Source: Hallerella porci (lineage in GTDB: Bacteria > Fibrobacterota > Fibrobacteria > Fibrobacterales > Fibrobacteraceae). Taken from it: a stretch of 64,000 nt of DNA. Every line of letters starts with the position of its first letter. The stretch's first letter is position 1. The notes beneath the pieces were generated by a model. It saw only the letters and a program-made list of their open reading frames with translations, did no database searches and had not been told where the DNA came from. The stretch is taken from NCBI RefSeq assembly GCF_003148885.1, contig NZ_QGHD01000003.1, positions 84,460 through 148,459 on the forward strand, in the 5' to 3' direction. The translations under genes and the position numbers were made by a program. Below, one piece after another: positions 52,011 through 61,721 of this stretch.

Positions 52011-52649
52011 TTATTGATTAAGATTTAAAATGAAAAGTAATTTATTTAACGCTTTCGGAAGTGCATCGCGGAGCATTTCTGTCGATTCATCGTCCGGAGT
52101 AATTGATAACGATTGCTCCATCAAATCGCCCATCGCCGGCGGTAACGCGTGAAATATCGCGGCAATTTCTGCCTTCGAATAAGTGCGATGAGAAAGCGGT
52201 GGTTGATGCGCCGCTAAAATTTCTTGCGGATAAAATTTACACGGACGCCAAACTTCATTTTCTTTTTTATCGCGAGTTCCGCTTGCGCCGAAAAGCCGAC
52301 AAATAAAAGCGCGTCCTAAATAAATGCTACAGTGGAACGGCGAATCTGGATTAAAAAAGGGGCAACGATTTTCTGCGGGAAAAGGAAATTTTTTCTGCAA
52401 AATTTTTTCAATCCATTCCGGTTTATTTTCGAAAATCCATGCCGCCATATAAAGCGCTTCACCTTCGAATAAATCGGGCTCAAAATGTTCGCAGCATTTT
52501 CCGCAGCCAGAAGGACAAGTTAATTTCGATTTTTCTAACCAAAGATTTTCTTCTTCTGCGATTCGCTTGTAAAACGAATCCATCTCGGAAAGAATTTCAT
52601 ATTCTTCGGTTCCGCGAAGTTTTTCTAAAACAGAATCAATTCCAGACAT
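52011..52649 (-). CDS. YkgJ-type cysteine-cluster protein
   Basis: A 212-residue cytoplasmic protein. The N-terminal part has CPSGCGKCCEHF near residue 44, and later CPFFNPDSPFHCSIYLGRAFICRLFG, which together are the eight-cysteine pattern of the YkgJ/UPF0153 family, probably a zinc- or iron-binding protein of unknown role. It ends seven bases before thiL and lies downstream of trxA and its terminator. Confidence 0.85.
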   Translation of the reverse strand: MSGIDSVLEKLRGTEEYEILSEMDSFYKRIAEEENLWLEKSKLTCPSGCGKCCEHFEPDLFEGEALYMAAWIFENKPEWIEKILQKKFPFPAENRCPFFNPDSPFHCSIYLGRAFICRLFGASGTRDKKENEVWRPCKFYPQEILAAHQPPLSHRTYSKAEIAAIFHALPPAMGDLMEQSLSITPDDESTEMLRDALPKALNKLLFILNLNQ

Positions 52650-52667
52650 GATGAAAAGGAATTAAAA

Positions 52668-52693
52668 CAAAAAAGCGCAGCATGCGCTGCGCG
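52668..52693 (-). terminator. Intrinsic terminator after trxA
   Basis: On the minus strand GCGCAG and CTGCGC pair around GCATGC-like loop bases, then six T follow. Confidence 0.78.
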
Positions 52694-52701
52694 TTGTGAA
52701 C

Positions 52702-53019
52702 TTACTGATTTTTTTCAATCGCAGCGACGAGAGTGCTTTTCGGAACTGCTCCGACAACATTTCCCACTTCCACGCCGTTTTTGAAAAATTTCATATTCGG
52801 AATATTCGTGATGCCAAAACGGACGCAAAGATTTTCGGCTTCGTCCACGTTGACTTTGGCGACGACGAGCTTTCCATCGTATTCTTGGGCGAGTTCTTCC
52901 ATCACCGGACCCATCATTTGGCACGGTCTGCACCAAACAGCCCAGAAATCGACGAGAACAAGTTTACCCGAATTGATCACCTGATCAAAATCTTTTTCGG
53001 TTACATTCAGAACGGACAT
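52702..53019 (-). CDS. trxA: Thioredoxin with a WCRPC active site
   Basis: A 105-residue thioredoxin-fold protein, the usual length for TrxA. The start ATG 53019 has GAGG at good spacing; the TTG six bases upstream is ignored. The active site reads WCRPC (C30, C33), with arginine in place of the glycine of the standard WCGPC, and the cis-proline loop is NIPN (P74) where TrxA has IPT. An extra cysteine is at residue 65. It acts in cytoplasmic disulfide reduction. The changed site should alter redox potential or partner choice. Confidence 0.9.
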   Translation of the reverse strand: MSVLNVTEKDFDQVINSGKLVLVDFWAVWCRPCQMMGPVMEELAQEYDGKLVVAKVNVDEAENLCVRFGITNIPNMKFFKNGVEVGNVVGAVPKSTLVAAIEKNQ

Positions 53020-53080
53020 GTACAAACCTCTTTCAAATTTTCCTTAAAAATAACTATTTTTTTGCGTTGAGAGCGAATTC

Positions 53081-54979
53081 ATGCCCTTTTATGCGATATT
53101 CATCACTTTTTGTTTTTTCCTTTCGCAGGCTTTTGCCGTCGAAGAGTTGAGCACAGCACGCAAAGGTGCCGAGTATCCTGAAATCGCCGAAAGAACTTAC
53201 GACTTAGAAGGGCAAAAAGCCGAATGGATTTTGGGAACATCGATTTTGGGCAATCCCGATTTGGGTTATCGCTCTGCGGGAATTGGAAATCCTTCGCATC
53301 GTTTACCGTCAAAGCTCGCCGCCATTTTTACTTTCCCGCTCACCTACGATGAAACGCAACTTTCGATGAACGGCGAAAACGGCATTATGAAAGAAGATTA
53401 CGCTCGCGGGATTCCCGTCGATACGCCGGTGACGAAAATTCTTTGGGAACGTTATGCGTTTAACGGCAACGCTTTCGGCTTGGACTTTCGCCGTTTACTT
53501 CTCGATAGTATTGAACTCGACATCGGCATCGCCAGTTATTCCAATGATAGTTCCAAAGTTTTCCGCTATCAAGATGTGACGCATCAACCGTTCTTCGCAC
53601 TCGGGCGCGATTCTTCTGAAATTCCATTTAGCGGGCGCAACATCAAAATGAGCACGATGAATTTTAAGCCGTCGGTCGCGTGGTATTTTCCGAAGGGCGA
53701 AATCGTGGGAAGCATCAATTATTTGGTGGTAAAAAACGATGATATTCCGCCGTACGCTTACACTCTCGACAGCACCAATTATTCGAATGTGACTTATTTA
53801 GAAGATCCATTCCGCACCGAGCTGCGTTCGTTTACCTACGGCTTTCGCGCGGGATTTCGTCCGGTAAAAACCGCAGAAATTTACGCGGGAATTTACAGCG
53901 GGGAACACGAAATCGCTTACGATAGTTTAGTCGATTTGGTGAAAAGTCTACGCGATACCGTCGATGAAGATGGCGAAGCAATTCAAGACACAAACTGGTA
54001 TGGCGTTACCGATAAATTGAAATATGAAACCGTGAATGGCGAAGGCGGAATCGCATTCAAGATGCCATTTAATCCGGCGTTTCGCATGGAATATGAATTT
54101 ACCGAAGCGAATGATCGTTATAAACAAGACCGCGAACTTTATTACTTTGAATTGAGCGATAAACTTTCGGTTTTGGATTTCCGCGTGCAAGCGGGAGCCC
54201 TTCGCAATTCCAATATTTTTGATTCGGTCGAAGTTGCCAAAATGGCGTCCGCCACCGCGACAATTCATTTGCCGTATCACGTTAATCTCAAAGGAAATTT
54301 CCGACACGATACGCGCTTTCCCGATATCGATGAATTGAAAATTTTTAATCGCGGACGTTACGCAGTTCCCAACGAAAATTTACAGCCGGAAGAACGCACT
54401 CGGATGAGCGGAAATATCGAATGGAATCCGGGCGGAATTTTTTACAGCGTCGGTCTCCGCTACGAATACATCGATAGTCCGATTAAACAACGCTGGGTCA
54501 CAAGCTCTGGCCTCGAAAGCATCGAAAGCGCTTATCAGTGGACGAATTTAAAAGATGCAGAAGCTCTCGATTGGTATATGGCAGCGGGAATTGCCCTCGG
54601 CAACTGGCAATTTTATTTAGAACGCGAACAGTCTTTGGCGATGCAAAATCGCCCGATTGACGTCACCAATCTTTATTACAAAGGCTACATTCGCTGGTCC
54701 GATAAATTCGTGAAAAATCGTTTAGGCGTAAGCGTCGCCTTTAATTTCACTTGGTTTGGAAACCGCTCCGATTTGCAGATAAACAAAGAGGATTCTCTCG
54801 AAATCGTCGAATTGCGCCATTATTTAGCGCTCAATTTCGAAGCCCGCATGCGCATTCTTTCGTTCTCCCTTTACTCGCGCATCGACAATTTAAACCACAG
54901 CCTTTACGAGCCCGCGACCGGCTACCGCCCCGAAGGCATTCGATTCCTCTACGGCATCACGTGGCAATTTGATAATTAG
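53081..54979 (+). CDS. TonB-receptor-like outer-membrane beta-barrel protein without a plug
   Basis: A 632-residue exported protein with signal peptide of about 19 residues (cleavage after QAFA). The rest is dominated by alternating strands and aromatic girdles. The segment RFPDIDELKIFNRGRYAVPNENLQPEERTRM near residue 410-440 resembles the FPxxxEL...NPNLKPE block of TonB-dependent receptor barrels, and the end GIRFLYGITWQFDN is a typical closing strand. No plug domain or TonB box is visible before the barrel, so it may be a porin-like relative or a partner of a separate plug protein. It is divergent from trxA. Substrate unknown. Confidence 0.65.
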   Translation: MPFYAIFITFCFFLSQAFAVEELSTARKGAEYPEIAERTYDLEGQKAEWILGTSILGNPDLGYRSAGIGNPSHRLPSKLAAIFTFPLTYDETQLSMNGENGIMKEDYARGIPVDTPVTKILWERYAFNGNAFGLDFRRLLLDSIELDIGIASYSNDSSKVFRYQDVTHQPFFALGRDSSEIPFSGRNIKMSTMNFKPSVAWYFPKGEIVGSINYLVVKNDDIPPYAYTLDSTNYSNVTYLEDPFRTELRSFTYGFRAGFRPVKTAEIYAGIYSGEHEIAYDSLVDLVKSLRDTVDEDGEAIQDTNWYGVTDKLKYETVNGEGGIAFKMPFNPAFRMEYEFTEANDRYKQDRELYYFELSDKLSVLDFRVQAGALRNSNIFDSVEVAKMASATATIHLPYHVNLKGNFRHDTRFPDIDELKIFNRGRYAVPNENLQPEERTRMSGNIEWNPGGIFYSVGLRYEYIDSPIKQRWVTSSGLESIESAYQWTNLKDAEALDWYMAAGIALGNWQFYLEREQSLAMQNRPIDVTNLYYKGYIRWSDKFVKNRLGVSVAFNFTWFGNRSDLQINKEDSLEIVELRHYLALNFEARMRILSFSLYSRIDNLNHSLYEPATGYRPEGIRFLYGITWQFDN

Positions 54980-55023
54980 AATTAGTGGTCAGTGCGAATA
55001 ATTCACAAATTAACCGTTTTAGA

Positions 55024-55050
55024 AATTTGGCGACTCCGACGCGCCAAATT
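55024..55050. terminator. Hairpin between the convergent barrel and cyclase genes
   Basis: AATTTGGCG and CGCCAAATT form a perfect nine-pair stem with a nine-base loop. T runs on either side are weak, so efficiency is uncertain. Confidence 0.6.
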
Positions 55051-55061
55051 CTACATTTACA

Positions 55062-57911
55062 TCATTTATTTTTCGCCACATAAACGCCGTCCCATTTTTT
55101 GCCGTTTCCTTCGGGCGGGTTCATTTTATATTCAAAGCAACGGGCGATGAAAACTTCGGAAGGAGTGGGACGCGCACCGGGATCTTTCGATTGTAAATGC
55201 GGTTCCAAAAGTTTTGTTTCTTCGAAAACGGCAATCGCATCATCCCATTTTTCTGCGAAATAAAACGCTTGCGCTTTTTGCCAAAGAGTCGAAAGAAGAG
55301 TTAATGCACCCGCATCAGCGTCCGTTTTTTCGCCGAGAATTTCGTAAACTTGAACCGGTTCCGTTTTCCCAACGACGCGTAATTTATCGATCGGGCGCAC
55401 CACAAATTCCCCGCGATAATCCGTTTTGTCTTCGGGATCATGCGTTCCCGTAAGCACTTCTTCGCTCACTAAAATGTAAACGCCATATTGCTTTCCAATG
55501 CTTTCTAATCGCGACGCTAAATTGACCGAATCCCCCATCATCGTATAATTTTTTCGCGTTTCCGAGCCCATATTGCCAACGACGATTTCGCCCGAATTGA
55601 TGCCGATACGCGTGTGCATTTTGTAAACCGATTCTGGCCAAAAATCTTTTCCACTTTCCATTTCGGCTTTCCATTTTTCGCGGAGAAGTTTCTGCTTTTT
55701 CTGCATCGAGATGGCGCTTAAAATCGCATGACGTCGCTGATTTTGTAACGGAGTCGGCGCACCAAAAAATGCGATAATCGCATCACCTTCGTATTTATCA
55801 AGAGTTCCCTGATTTTCTTCCTTGATGATATTCGTCATCGCAGTCAAATAACTATTCAAAAGAACCACTAATTTTTCGGGATCACCGATTTGTTCCGAGA
55901 ACGAAGAAAATCCTTGAATGTCTGTAAAATAAGCGGTGAGATATTTCTTTTCGCCACCGAGTTTCGGGAGCTCTTCGCGGTTTAACATCTGATCGATCAA
56001 TTCATTCGAAACATATTGCTTAAACGATTTATCGAGAAAATTTTTATCGCGATTTTCAAAATAGAATCGCACCAAGAATGAACCAAAGAAAGCGAGAATG
56101 CATTCGATAATATAAGTGGCGCAGCCGATGTAATATCCGTTCGAAAAGAAATAATACGAGACGATAATGTTCAAAAATATTAAAACCAAAAGGAAAATAA
56201 GCGCGAGATATTGCGGTGCAAAAAGTCCGATGAGAATGGCGAAAATAGCAGCGATTGCGTAGAAAGCGGGATGCGGAAAATCCGCTTGTGTAAATTCATC
56301 GTTTAAGATATTATCGATGATCGTCGCATGCACAAGAACTGCGGGGAAATGGTCATCTTGCGGAACCGCATAAAAGTCAAACATCGCGGGCGCCGCACTC
56401 CCTAAAATGAAAATTTTTCCTTGATAAGTTTCGGGCGGAATGCGACCTTCAATTACATCGTAATACGAAAGATGCTGATAAGTTCTCTTTGTCTGCGGAA
56501 TATTATAAGCGCTCTTATAGCGCAAAATAAAATCGCCGTCATTGTTAATCGGAATCCGTTTCCGTTTTCCTAAGCGAATTTCTTCACCCGGTTTTAATTC
56601 GTAAATCGTCGCCAAATCCAAAGCGAAAAGGTCGGTGAGCACATCGGGCGAAAGAATGGAATAATTCGAAACCCAGCGTTTTTTCTGCGGGCTAAAACGA
56701 AAATCGAGAGATGCCGAAAGCCAAATGCTTGCGCCGTTTTTGAGCGAATCAATTTCAGGTTGAAAAATCCGAATCACTTCATTATCGTAATCGGTGAGTT
56801 CTTCATCGCCGATTTCAAAATCGCCTTCGTCGGTTAAAATGGTCACGTTTCCTTCGTCATCTTTTTCGGCACGAATCTGCGGAGAAATTTCGATGAAATT
56901 TTCGGCGAGACTATCGTTTAACGGTTCGTATAAAAGCAAATTTTTCTTGGATAAAATTCCGCGGATCATCGGGAATGTAATCTGCGGATAAGTCGTGCGC
57001 AAAACGCCAAGAGAATCGCGGTAAATGGCAAACGGTTTTCCTAAGTCAATGTATTCGCCCTGTTGAATTCGAACAGAATCCGGATTCGTTTTGAAAAGAT
57101 GCATAAGAGTTGCAAGCGAAAGCGCAGGATAAATTTTTTGCGTTTCGCCCGGATGAATTTCGGAATTCGGAAAACGATAAAGCAAACGCATTTTCCGAAT
57201 CACGCCATCGACATCGGGAGTCGCATTGACGACGCCAAAATTTTCCGACGCGTGCGAAAGTTCGGGGAAGATATTATCGAGCAAATCTTTTTCTTCAATT
57301 TTTTCGGGAGCAGAAGATTGCGCCAGGGAAAATACCGGCTTCGCATCGATTTCTTCGGCACGATGAATTGTGCTGAGCGGCATCCACTGCGACTGATGTT
57401 TATAATCGCTTCGCACGCTAAATGTTCCGCAGATAATCACATTTCCATTTTCGCCGATGCTTCGCACCAAAATTGAATCGTAATCAAAAGACTGCCGAAT
57501 TTTATCAAAGTCGTAGCGCCAATTTTTCGCGGGATAAAGAGCGCTCAAAACTTTTTCGGTGCGCACCGCATTGCGCGTTCCAAAATCCGCCGTTTTAAAA
57601 AGAATATCAAAGGCGATTGCCGCAGCGCCACCTTCTTCTAATTTTTCCACCGCTTTGGCGTGAGTTTCCCGCGTCCATTCATTATACGGACCATATTTTG
57701 AAAGCGCATTTTCATCGATGTCAACGATGAAAATATCATCGGAATGGAGCGACGCTTTATCGGATTCATGCTTCGAAAATCCGTCGTAAAAAATATATTC
57801 GGCGCGGGTTAAAATGCTACTCGGAATCAAGAGCAAAAGAAGGGTCATCACAATGCCGGTCAAAAGCCCGGCCAATGTGCGCTTAATTTTTTTCGGATGT
57901 TTGAATTTCAC
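55062..57911 (-). CDS. CHASE2-domain adenylate/guanylate cyclase
   Basis: A 949-residue membrane protein that probably makes a cyclic nucleotide in response to an extracytoplasmic signal. An N-terminal helix (about 13-35) precedes a large CHASE2 sensor domain (DDIFIVDIDENALSKYGP near 60, IAFDILFKT near 100, up to FILGSAAPAMFD near 508). Three membrane helices follow at about 550-640, then a class III cyclase domain: FTDIQGFSSFSEQ near 675, a KYEGDAIIAFFGAP loop, and GINSGEIVVGNMGS with the NLASRLE block. The last 90 residues are helical, TPR-like. ATP or GTP specificity cannot be set by eye. No cyclic-nucleotide receptor lies nearby. Confidence 0.92.
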   Translation of the reverse strand: MKFKHPKKIKRTLAGLLTGIVMTLLLLLIPSSILTRAEYIFYDGFSKHESDKASLHSDDIFIVDIDENALSKYGPYNEWTRETHAKAVEKLEEGGAAAIAFDILFKTADFGTRNAVRTEKVLSALYPAKNWRYDFDKIRQSFDYDSILVRSIGENGNVIICGTFSVRSDYKHQSQWMPLSTIHRAEEIDAKPVFSLAQSSAPEKIEEKDLLDNIFPELSHASENFGVVNATPDVDGVIRKMRLLYRFPNSEIHPGETQKIYPALSLATLMHLFKTNPDSVRIQQGEYIDLGKPFAIYRDSLGVLRTTYPQITFPMIRGILSKKNLLLYEPLNDSLAENFIEISPQIRAEKDDEGNVTILTDEGDFEIGDEELTDYDNEVIRIFQPEIDSLKNGASIWLSASLDFRFSPQKKRWVSNYSILSPDVLTDLFALDLATIYELKPGEEIRLGKRKRIPINNDGDFILRYKSAYNIPQTKRTYQHLSYYDVIEGRIPPETYQGKIFILGSAAPAMFDFYAVPQDDHFPAVLVHATIIDNILNDEFTQADFPHPAFYAIAAIFAILIGLFAPQYLALIFLLVLIFLNIIVSYYFFSNGYYIGCATYIIECILAFFGSFLVRFYFENRDKNFLDKSFKQYVSNELIDQMLNREELPKLGGEKKYLTAYFTDIQGFSSFSEQIGDPEKLVVLLNSYLTAMTNIIKEENQGTLDKYEGDAIIAFFGAPTPLQNQRRHAILSAISMQKKQKLLREKWKAEMESGKDFWPESVYKMHTRIGINSGEIVVGNMGSETRKNYTMMGDSVNLASRLESIGKQYGVYILVSEEVLTGTHDPEDKTDYRGEFVVRPIDKLRVVGKTEPVQVYEILGEKTDADAGALTLLSTLWQKAQAFYFAEKWDDAIAVFEETKLLEPHLQSKDPGARPTPSEVFIARCFEYKMNPPEGNGKKWDGVYVAKNK

Positions 57912-57991
57912 AAACGAAATGTAAAAAGTTTTCGTTTTTTTGTTCGGCGAGAATTGTTAAATTTAAAACCCAAATCAATCCGAGTTTGAAT

Positions 57992-58861
57992 ATGCTAACG
58001 ATTCAAGAAAATGTCGACATGAAAGCGTTCACCACATTCCGCGCGGGCGGCGCAGCGCGCTATTTTGCAAAAGCGGAATCGGTAGAAGAAATTTTAGAAG
58101 CGAAATCATTCGCCCGTGAAAAAAAATTACCGCTCTTTTTTATCGGGCTCGGTTCGAATGTCGTCGTCTCGGACGCAGGATTTGAAGGTGTCATCGTAAA
58201 ACTCGGCAAAGAATTTTCGCACTTTAAATTTGAAAAAGGAACTCTCGTTGCAAAAGCTTCGACTCCCCTTTCGATGATTGCGCGGATGAGCGCAACTCTC
58301 GGATTTTCGGGAATGCATTTGCTCGCGGGAATTCCAGGAACGGTCGGCGGCGCAGTCGTAATGAATGCGGGCGCTTACGGCGAAGAAATTTCGCAAACAT
58401 TGCAAAGCGTAAAAATTCTCGACGACGATGAAACTGTCAAAACATTTTCACTCGCGGACTGTGAATTTTCCTATCGCCATTCGATTTTTCAAAATTCAAA
58501 AAAGATTATTCTCGAAGCGACATTTCAACTGACACCCGGAAATTCCTCAGAAATGATTCTTGCGCAAAAGAAAATTATGGAAGAACGCAAAGCGAAGCAA
58601 CCGCTTGAATTTCCGAGCGCAGGTTCCGTGTTCAAACGTTCTCCCGCAGGATTTCCCGGCGCTCTAGTTGAAGCCGCTGGACTCAAAGGGAAAACTCTCG
58701 GCGGCGCACAAATTTCTTCGAAGCACGCCAATTTTATCGTCAACATCGGGAACGCAACCGCCCAAGAAATTTACGATTTGTCGGAACTCGCCAAAGAAAA
58801 AGTTTTTGAAAATAGCGGCGCTCTTCTCGAAAAAGAAATCATTTTCTTGGGAAAATTTTAA
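57992..58861 (+). CDS. murB: UDP-N-acetylmuramate dehydrogenase
   Basis: Reduces enolpyruvyl-UDP-GlcNAc to UDP-MurNAc with NADPH and FAD, in peptidoglycan precursor synthesis. The 289-residue protein shows FRAGGAARYF, GLGSNVVVSDAGFEG near 50, GIPGTVGGAVVMNAGAYGEE near 110 and the catalytic serine block PSAGSVFKRSP near 210. Length fits the shorter MurB type. The ATG at 57992 is preferred over the in-frame TTG at 57986. It stands alone, divergent from the cyclase gene. Confidence 0.95.
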   Translation: MLTIQENVDMKAFTTFRAGGAARYFAKAESVEEILEAKSFAREKKLPLFFIGLGSNVVVSDAGFEGVIVKLGKEFSHFKFEKGTLVAKASTPLSMIARMSATLGFSGMHLLAGIPGTVGGAVVMNAGAYGEEISQTLQSVKILDDDETVKTFSLADCEFSYRHSIFQNSKKIILEATFQLTPGNSSEMILAQKKIMEERKAKQPLEFPSAGSVFKRSPAGFPGALVEAAGLKGKTLGGAQISSKHANFIVNIGNATAQEIYDLSELAKEKVFENSGALLEKEIIFLGKF

Positions 58862-58922
58862 TCGTATCTTTTCTCAAAACAAATGAGTATATTATTTACA
58901 ATAAAACCACAAAGGAGAATCT

Positions 58923-59462
58923 ATGGCAAATAAATACGCAGGCACGCAAACCGAAAAAAATTTACAAGCAGCTTTTGCTGGCGAATCGCAAGCGCGCAAC
59001 AAATACACTTATTTTGCATCCAAAGCCAAGAAAGAAGGCTTTGAACAAATCGCAGAACTTTTCTTAAAAACCGCGGACAACGAAAAAGAACATGCAAAAC
59101 TTTGGTTCAAAGAACTCGAAGGAATCGGCGAAACAAAAGACAATTTAAAAGCCGCCGCCGACGGTGAAAATTACGAATGGACCGATATGTATGAAGAATT
59201 TGCGAAGACCGCAGAAGCCGAAGGCTTTCAAGCGTTAGCAAAAAAATTCCGCATGGTCGCCGCCATCGAAAAACGTCACGAAGAACGTTACCGCGCATTA
59301 TTAAAGAACATCGAAACCGCAGCAGTCTTCGAAAAAAGCGAAGTCAAAATTTGGGAATGCCGCAACTGCGGACACATTGTCATCGGCACAAAAGCTCCCA
59401 CTGTTTGCCCCGTCTGCGCACATCCGCAATCGTTCTTCGAAATTTCTGCAGAAAATTATTAA
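58923..59462 (+). CDS. Rubrerythrin
   Basis: Non-heme diiron peroxidase that detoxifies hydrogen peroxide in anaerobes. The 179-residue protein has the diiron ligands in [34 protein letters not shown] and IEKRHEERY, and a C-terminal rubredoxin-like site with CRNCG and CPVCAHP. Length is normal. A strong AAAGGAG ribosome site precedes the ATG. It is a single-gene unit closed by a hairpin. Confidence 0.95.
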   Translation: MANKYAGTQTEKNLQAAFAGESQARNKYTYFASKAKKEGFEQIAELFLKTADNEKEHAKLWFKELEGIGETKDNLKAAADGENYEWTDMYEEFAKTAEAEGFQALAKKFRMVAAIEKRHEERYRALLKNIETAAVFEKSEVKIWECRNCGHIVIGTKAPTVCPVCAHPQSFFEISAENY

Positions 59463-59491
59463 CGTCAAAAACGCTTAAATCATTCCATTTT

Positions 59492-59518
59492 TCGCACGGC
59501 TTCGCCGTGCGATTTTTA
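59492..59518 (+). terminator. Intrinsic terminator after rubrerythrin
   Basis: TCGCACGGC, a TTC loop and GCCGTGCGA form a perfect nine-pair stem followed by five T. Confidence 0.85.
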
Positions 59519-59562
59519 ATTGATTCATTTTGAATAAAAAATCGCGCTAAATTTTTCGCAAA

Positions 59563-59982
59563 TTATTTTTCGGATTCTTTAAAAATGCGGAAACGCTGCC
59601 ACGGTTTTACGCGCACAAAAATGATAACGCCGATTGTTCCGCCAATAAAATCTGCGATAACATCGCCCGCAGAAACCGAACGCCCCGGCACAAAACTTTG
59701 ATGAAATTCATCGAGAACGCCTGCGATAACGCAAAGAATGACGCAGATTACCGCATACAAGAACGGCTTCGTTTTCCAATGGAAATTGCTAAACCATAAA
59801 GCAAAAAATGTCCCGAGAAAAGCATAAGTCGCTCCATGAACAATTTTGTCATAAGGTTCGGTGAGCCAACTCATTCCTTCGCCATCGATTGACGACGTGC
59901 GGAAAAGCAACGCTAAAAGTAAAATCGCGGGAATATAGCGGAAGAGCGGATAACGTTCAAAAAGAAAATCCAATTTTTGCAT
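59563..59982 (-). CDS. VanZ-like membrane protein
   Basis: A 139-residue membrane protein with four likely helices. The motifs DKIVHGATYAFLG and LDEFHQSFVPGRSVSAGDVIADFIGG match the VanZ-like family. VanZ itself gives low-level teicoplanin resistance, but most chromosomal members, including this kind, have no known function. It is convergent with rubrerythrin and divergent from the aminotransferase. Confidence 0.85.
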   Translation of the reverse strand: MQKLDFLFERYPLFRYIPAILLLALLFRTSSIDGEGMSWLTEPYDKIVHGATYAFLGTFFALWFSNFHWKTKPFLYAVICVILCVIAGVLDEFHQSFVPGRSVSAGDVIADFIGGTIGVIIFVRVKPWQRFRIFKESEK

Positions 59983-60091
59983 AGGAAAAAATTAGAAATT
60001 TTCGTCGTGAGATTTCCCCGTTCGCCTCTCTCGGGAAATTGAATTTATTATATTGAAAACATCAACCATTCTTATTGGAGATGCATACATT

Positions 60092-61396
60092 ATGCGTAAA
60101 CGACTTTTGACTGAAGGCGCCAAAGAACTTTCTTACGAAATTCGAGAAATCGTCAAGAAGGCAAATCAGTTAAAGGCACTCGGATTGAAAATCTACTGGG
60201 AAAATATCGGCGACCCCATCGAAAAGCATTGCCAGGTTCCCGAATGGATCAAAGAAATCGTCGGCGAAATCGTCGAGGAAAATAAAAGTTACGGCTATTG
60301 CCCGTCCAAAGGGCTTCTCGCCACCCGCGAATTTCTGGCAAGCGAAACGAACAAGCTCGGCGGCGTCCAGATCACCGCTGACGACATCCTATTTTTCAAT
60401 GGACTCGGGGACGCGATTTCCACCATCTACAGCCTCCTTTCCATGACGACCCGCATCATCGGGCCGTCCCCCGCCTACAGTACCCACAGTTCCGCCGAAG
60501 CCTCCCATGCGCATGCTTCCCCGCTGGTCTATCACCTGCGCCCGGAAAATCACTGGCTCCCGGACTTGGAAGAGCTCGAGAACAAAGTGAAATACAACCC
60601 GAGCATCGCGGGCATCCTGATTATTAATCCAGACAATCCGACGGGAATGGTTTACCCGATTGAGCATCTGGAAAAAATGGTCAAAATTGCAAAGGACTAC
60701 CACCTCTGCATCATCTGCGACGAGATTTACAACAAAATCACCTACAACGGAGCCGTCGCCCATCCGCTTGCCACCTATATCGGCGACGTTCCGGGCATTT
60801 CGCTGAACGGCATTTCCAAGCAATATCCGTGGCCGGGTTCCCGCTGCGGCTGGGCGGAATATTACAACCGCGACAAGGATCCCGAATTTGACGCATTCTG
60901 CCGCGCGATTGACAATGCCAAGATGATCGAGGTCTGCTCCACAACCATTCCGCAGCTGACGATTCCCAAGGTTCTCGGCGATACGCGCTACAAAATCCAC
61001 CGCGACGCGCTGAACGAAAAAATCGGACGGCGCAGCGCGCTCATCAACGAAATTCTCTCGGAAGTTCCCGAACTGTATTTCAACCCGACCTACGGCGCGT
61101 TCTACAACACGATCGTCTTCAAGCCGGGAGTTCTCAACGACAGGCAAACACTGCCCGTCGAAAATCCGGAAATCCGAAGCCTTGTCGAGAAGTGGACGGA
61201 AAACGTCTCCAGCCTGGATTACCGCTTCGTCTATTACCTGCTCGCCTCGACCGGAGTCTGCGTCGTTCCCATCAGCAGCTTCTGCAGCGAACTCCAGGGA
61301 TTCCGCATCACGCTCCTCGAAGAAGACGAAGACGAACTGCGCCTCGTCTTTTCCAAAATCCGGGACGCCATCAAGGCTTACGTAAAAAGCGCATAA
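60092..61396 (+). CDS. PLP-dependent aminotransferase, class I/II
   Basis: A 434-residue fold-type I aminotransferase. Motifs: GDP in YWENIGDPIEKH, SYGYCPSKGLLATREFLA, IINPDNPTGMVYP with the conserved NPTG, CDEIYNKITY, and the PLP lysine in NGISKQYPWPGSRCGW. The substrate is not certain; AlaA-like alanine or aromatic aminotransferases are the nearest in pattern. The start is the ATG at 60092; the upstream in-frame extension is not typical. Codons in the second half favour C and G endings (CTG, GAC, ATC) more than neighbouring genes, which may mean recent transfer or strong expression. Confidence 0.88.
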   Translation: MRKRLLTEGAKELSYEIREIVKKANQLKALGLKIYWENIGDPIEKHCQVPEWIKEIVGEIVEENKSYGYCPSKGLLATREFLASETNKLGGVQITADDILFFNGLGDAISTIYSLLSMTTRIIGPSPAYSTHSSAEASHAHASPLVYHLRPENHWLPDLEELENKVKYNPSIAGILIINPDNPTGMVYPIEHLEKMVKIAKDYHLCIICDEIYNKITYNGAVAHPLATYIGDVPGISLNGISKQYPWPGSRCGWAEYYNRDKDPEFDAFCRAIDNAKMIEVCSTTIPQLTIPKVLGDTRYKIHRDALNEKIGRRSALINEILSEVPELYFNPTYGAFYNTIVFKPGVLNDRQTLPVENPEIRSLVEKWTENVSSLDYRFVYYLLASTGVCVVPISSFCSELQGFRITLLEEDEDELRLVFSKIRDAIKAYVKSA

Positions 61397-61648
61397 CCGG
61401 TTTTAGCCAAAAGGTTTCTTTCGCAAAAAACAGTTTCGTCCCGAACACGGAGCTGTTTTTGTTTCTGCAAAATTCTTTTGCTGTAGTGAAATGTTTTTCG
61501 CTGGCGCGGTCCTTAAGCGACACGTGTAAAAGACAAGTACGGAGTGAACTAGGGCAGGAATAACGGAATAAAGCGAAATTTGCTACAGCGAAACGCCTTG
61601 GAATTTTATGAAGATATTTGCATTTTTTTGGGGGGAATTTACCATTTC
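61397..61648. other. Intergenic region without a recognised gene
   Basis: No gene was found between the aminotransferase and the promoter of the broken lipase gene. Near-complementary copies of a TTGCTGTAGTGAAA-like segment occur at about 61490 and 61583, so they might pair, and a G run (GGGGGG) lies at 61630-61635. Confidence 0.4.
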
Positions 61649-61677
61649 TTGACGCAATTATGACATTTTTCTATTAT
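61649..61677 (+). promoter_or_regulatory. Candidate promoter of the lipase-like gene
   Basis: TTGACG at 61649-61654 and TATTAT at 61672-61677 are separated by 17 bases. The expected start is about 40 bases before the ATG at 61722, which has a TTTGGAG ribosome site. Confidence 0.6.
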
Positions 61678-61721
61678 TATATAAATAACAAAATCTCAAA
61701 AAAGAATTTGGAGATTATTTA

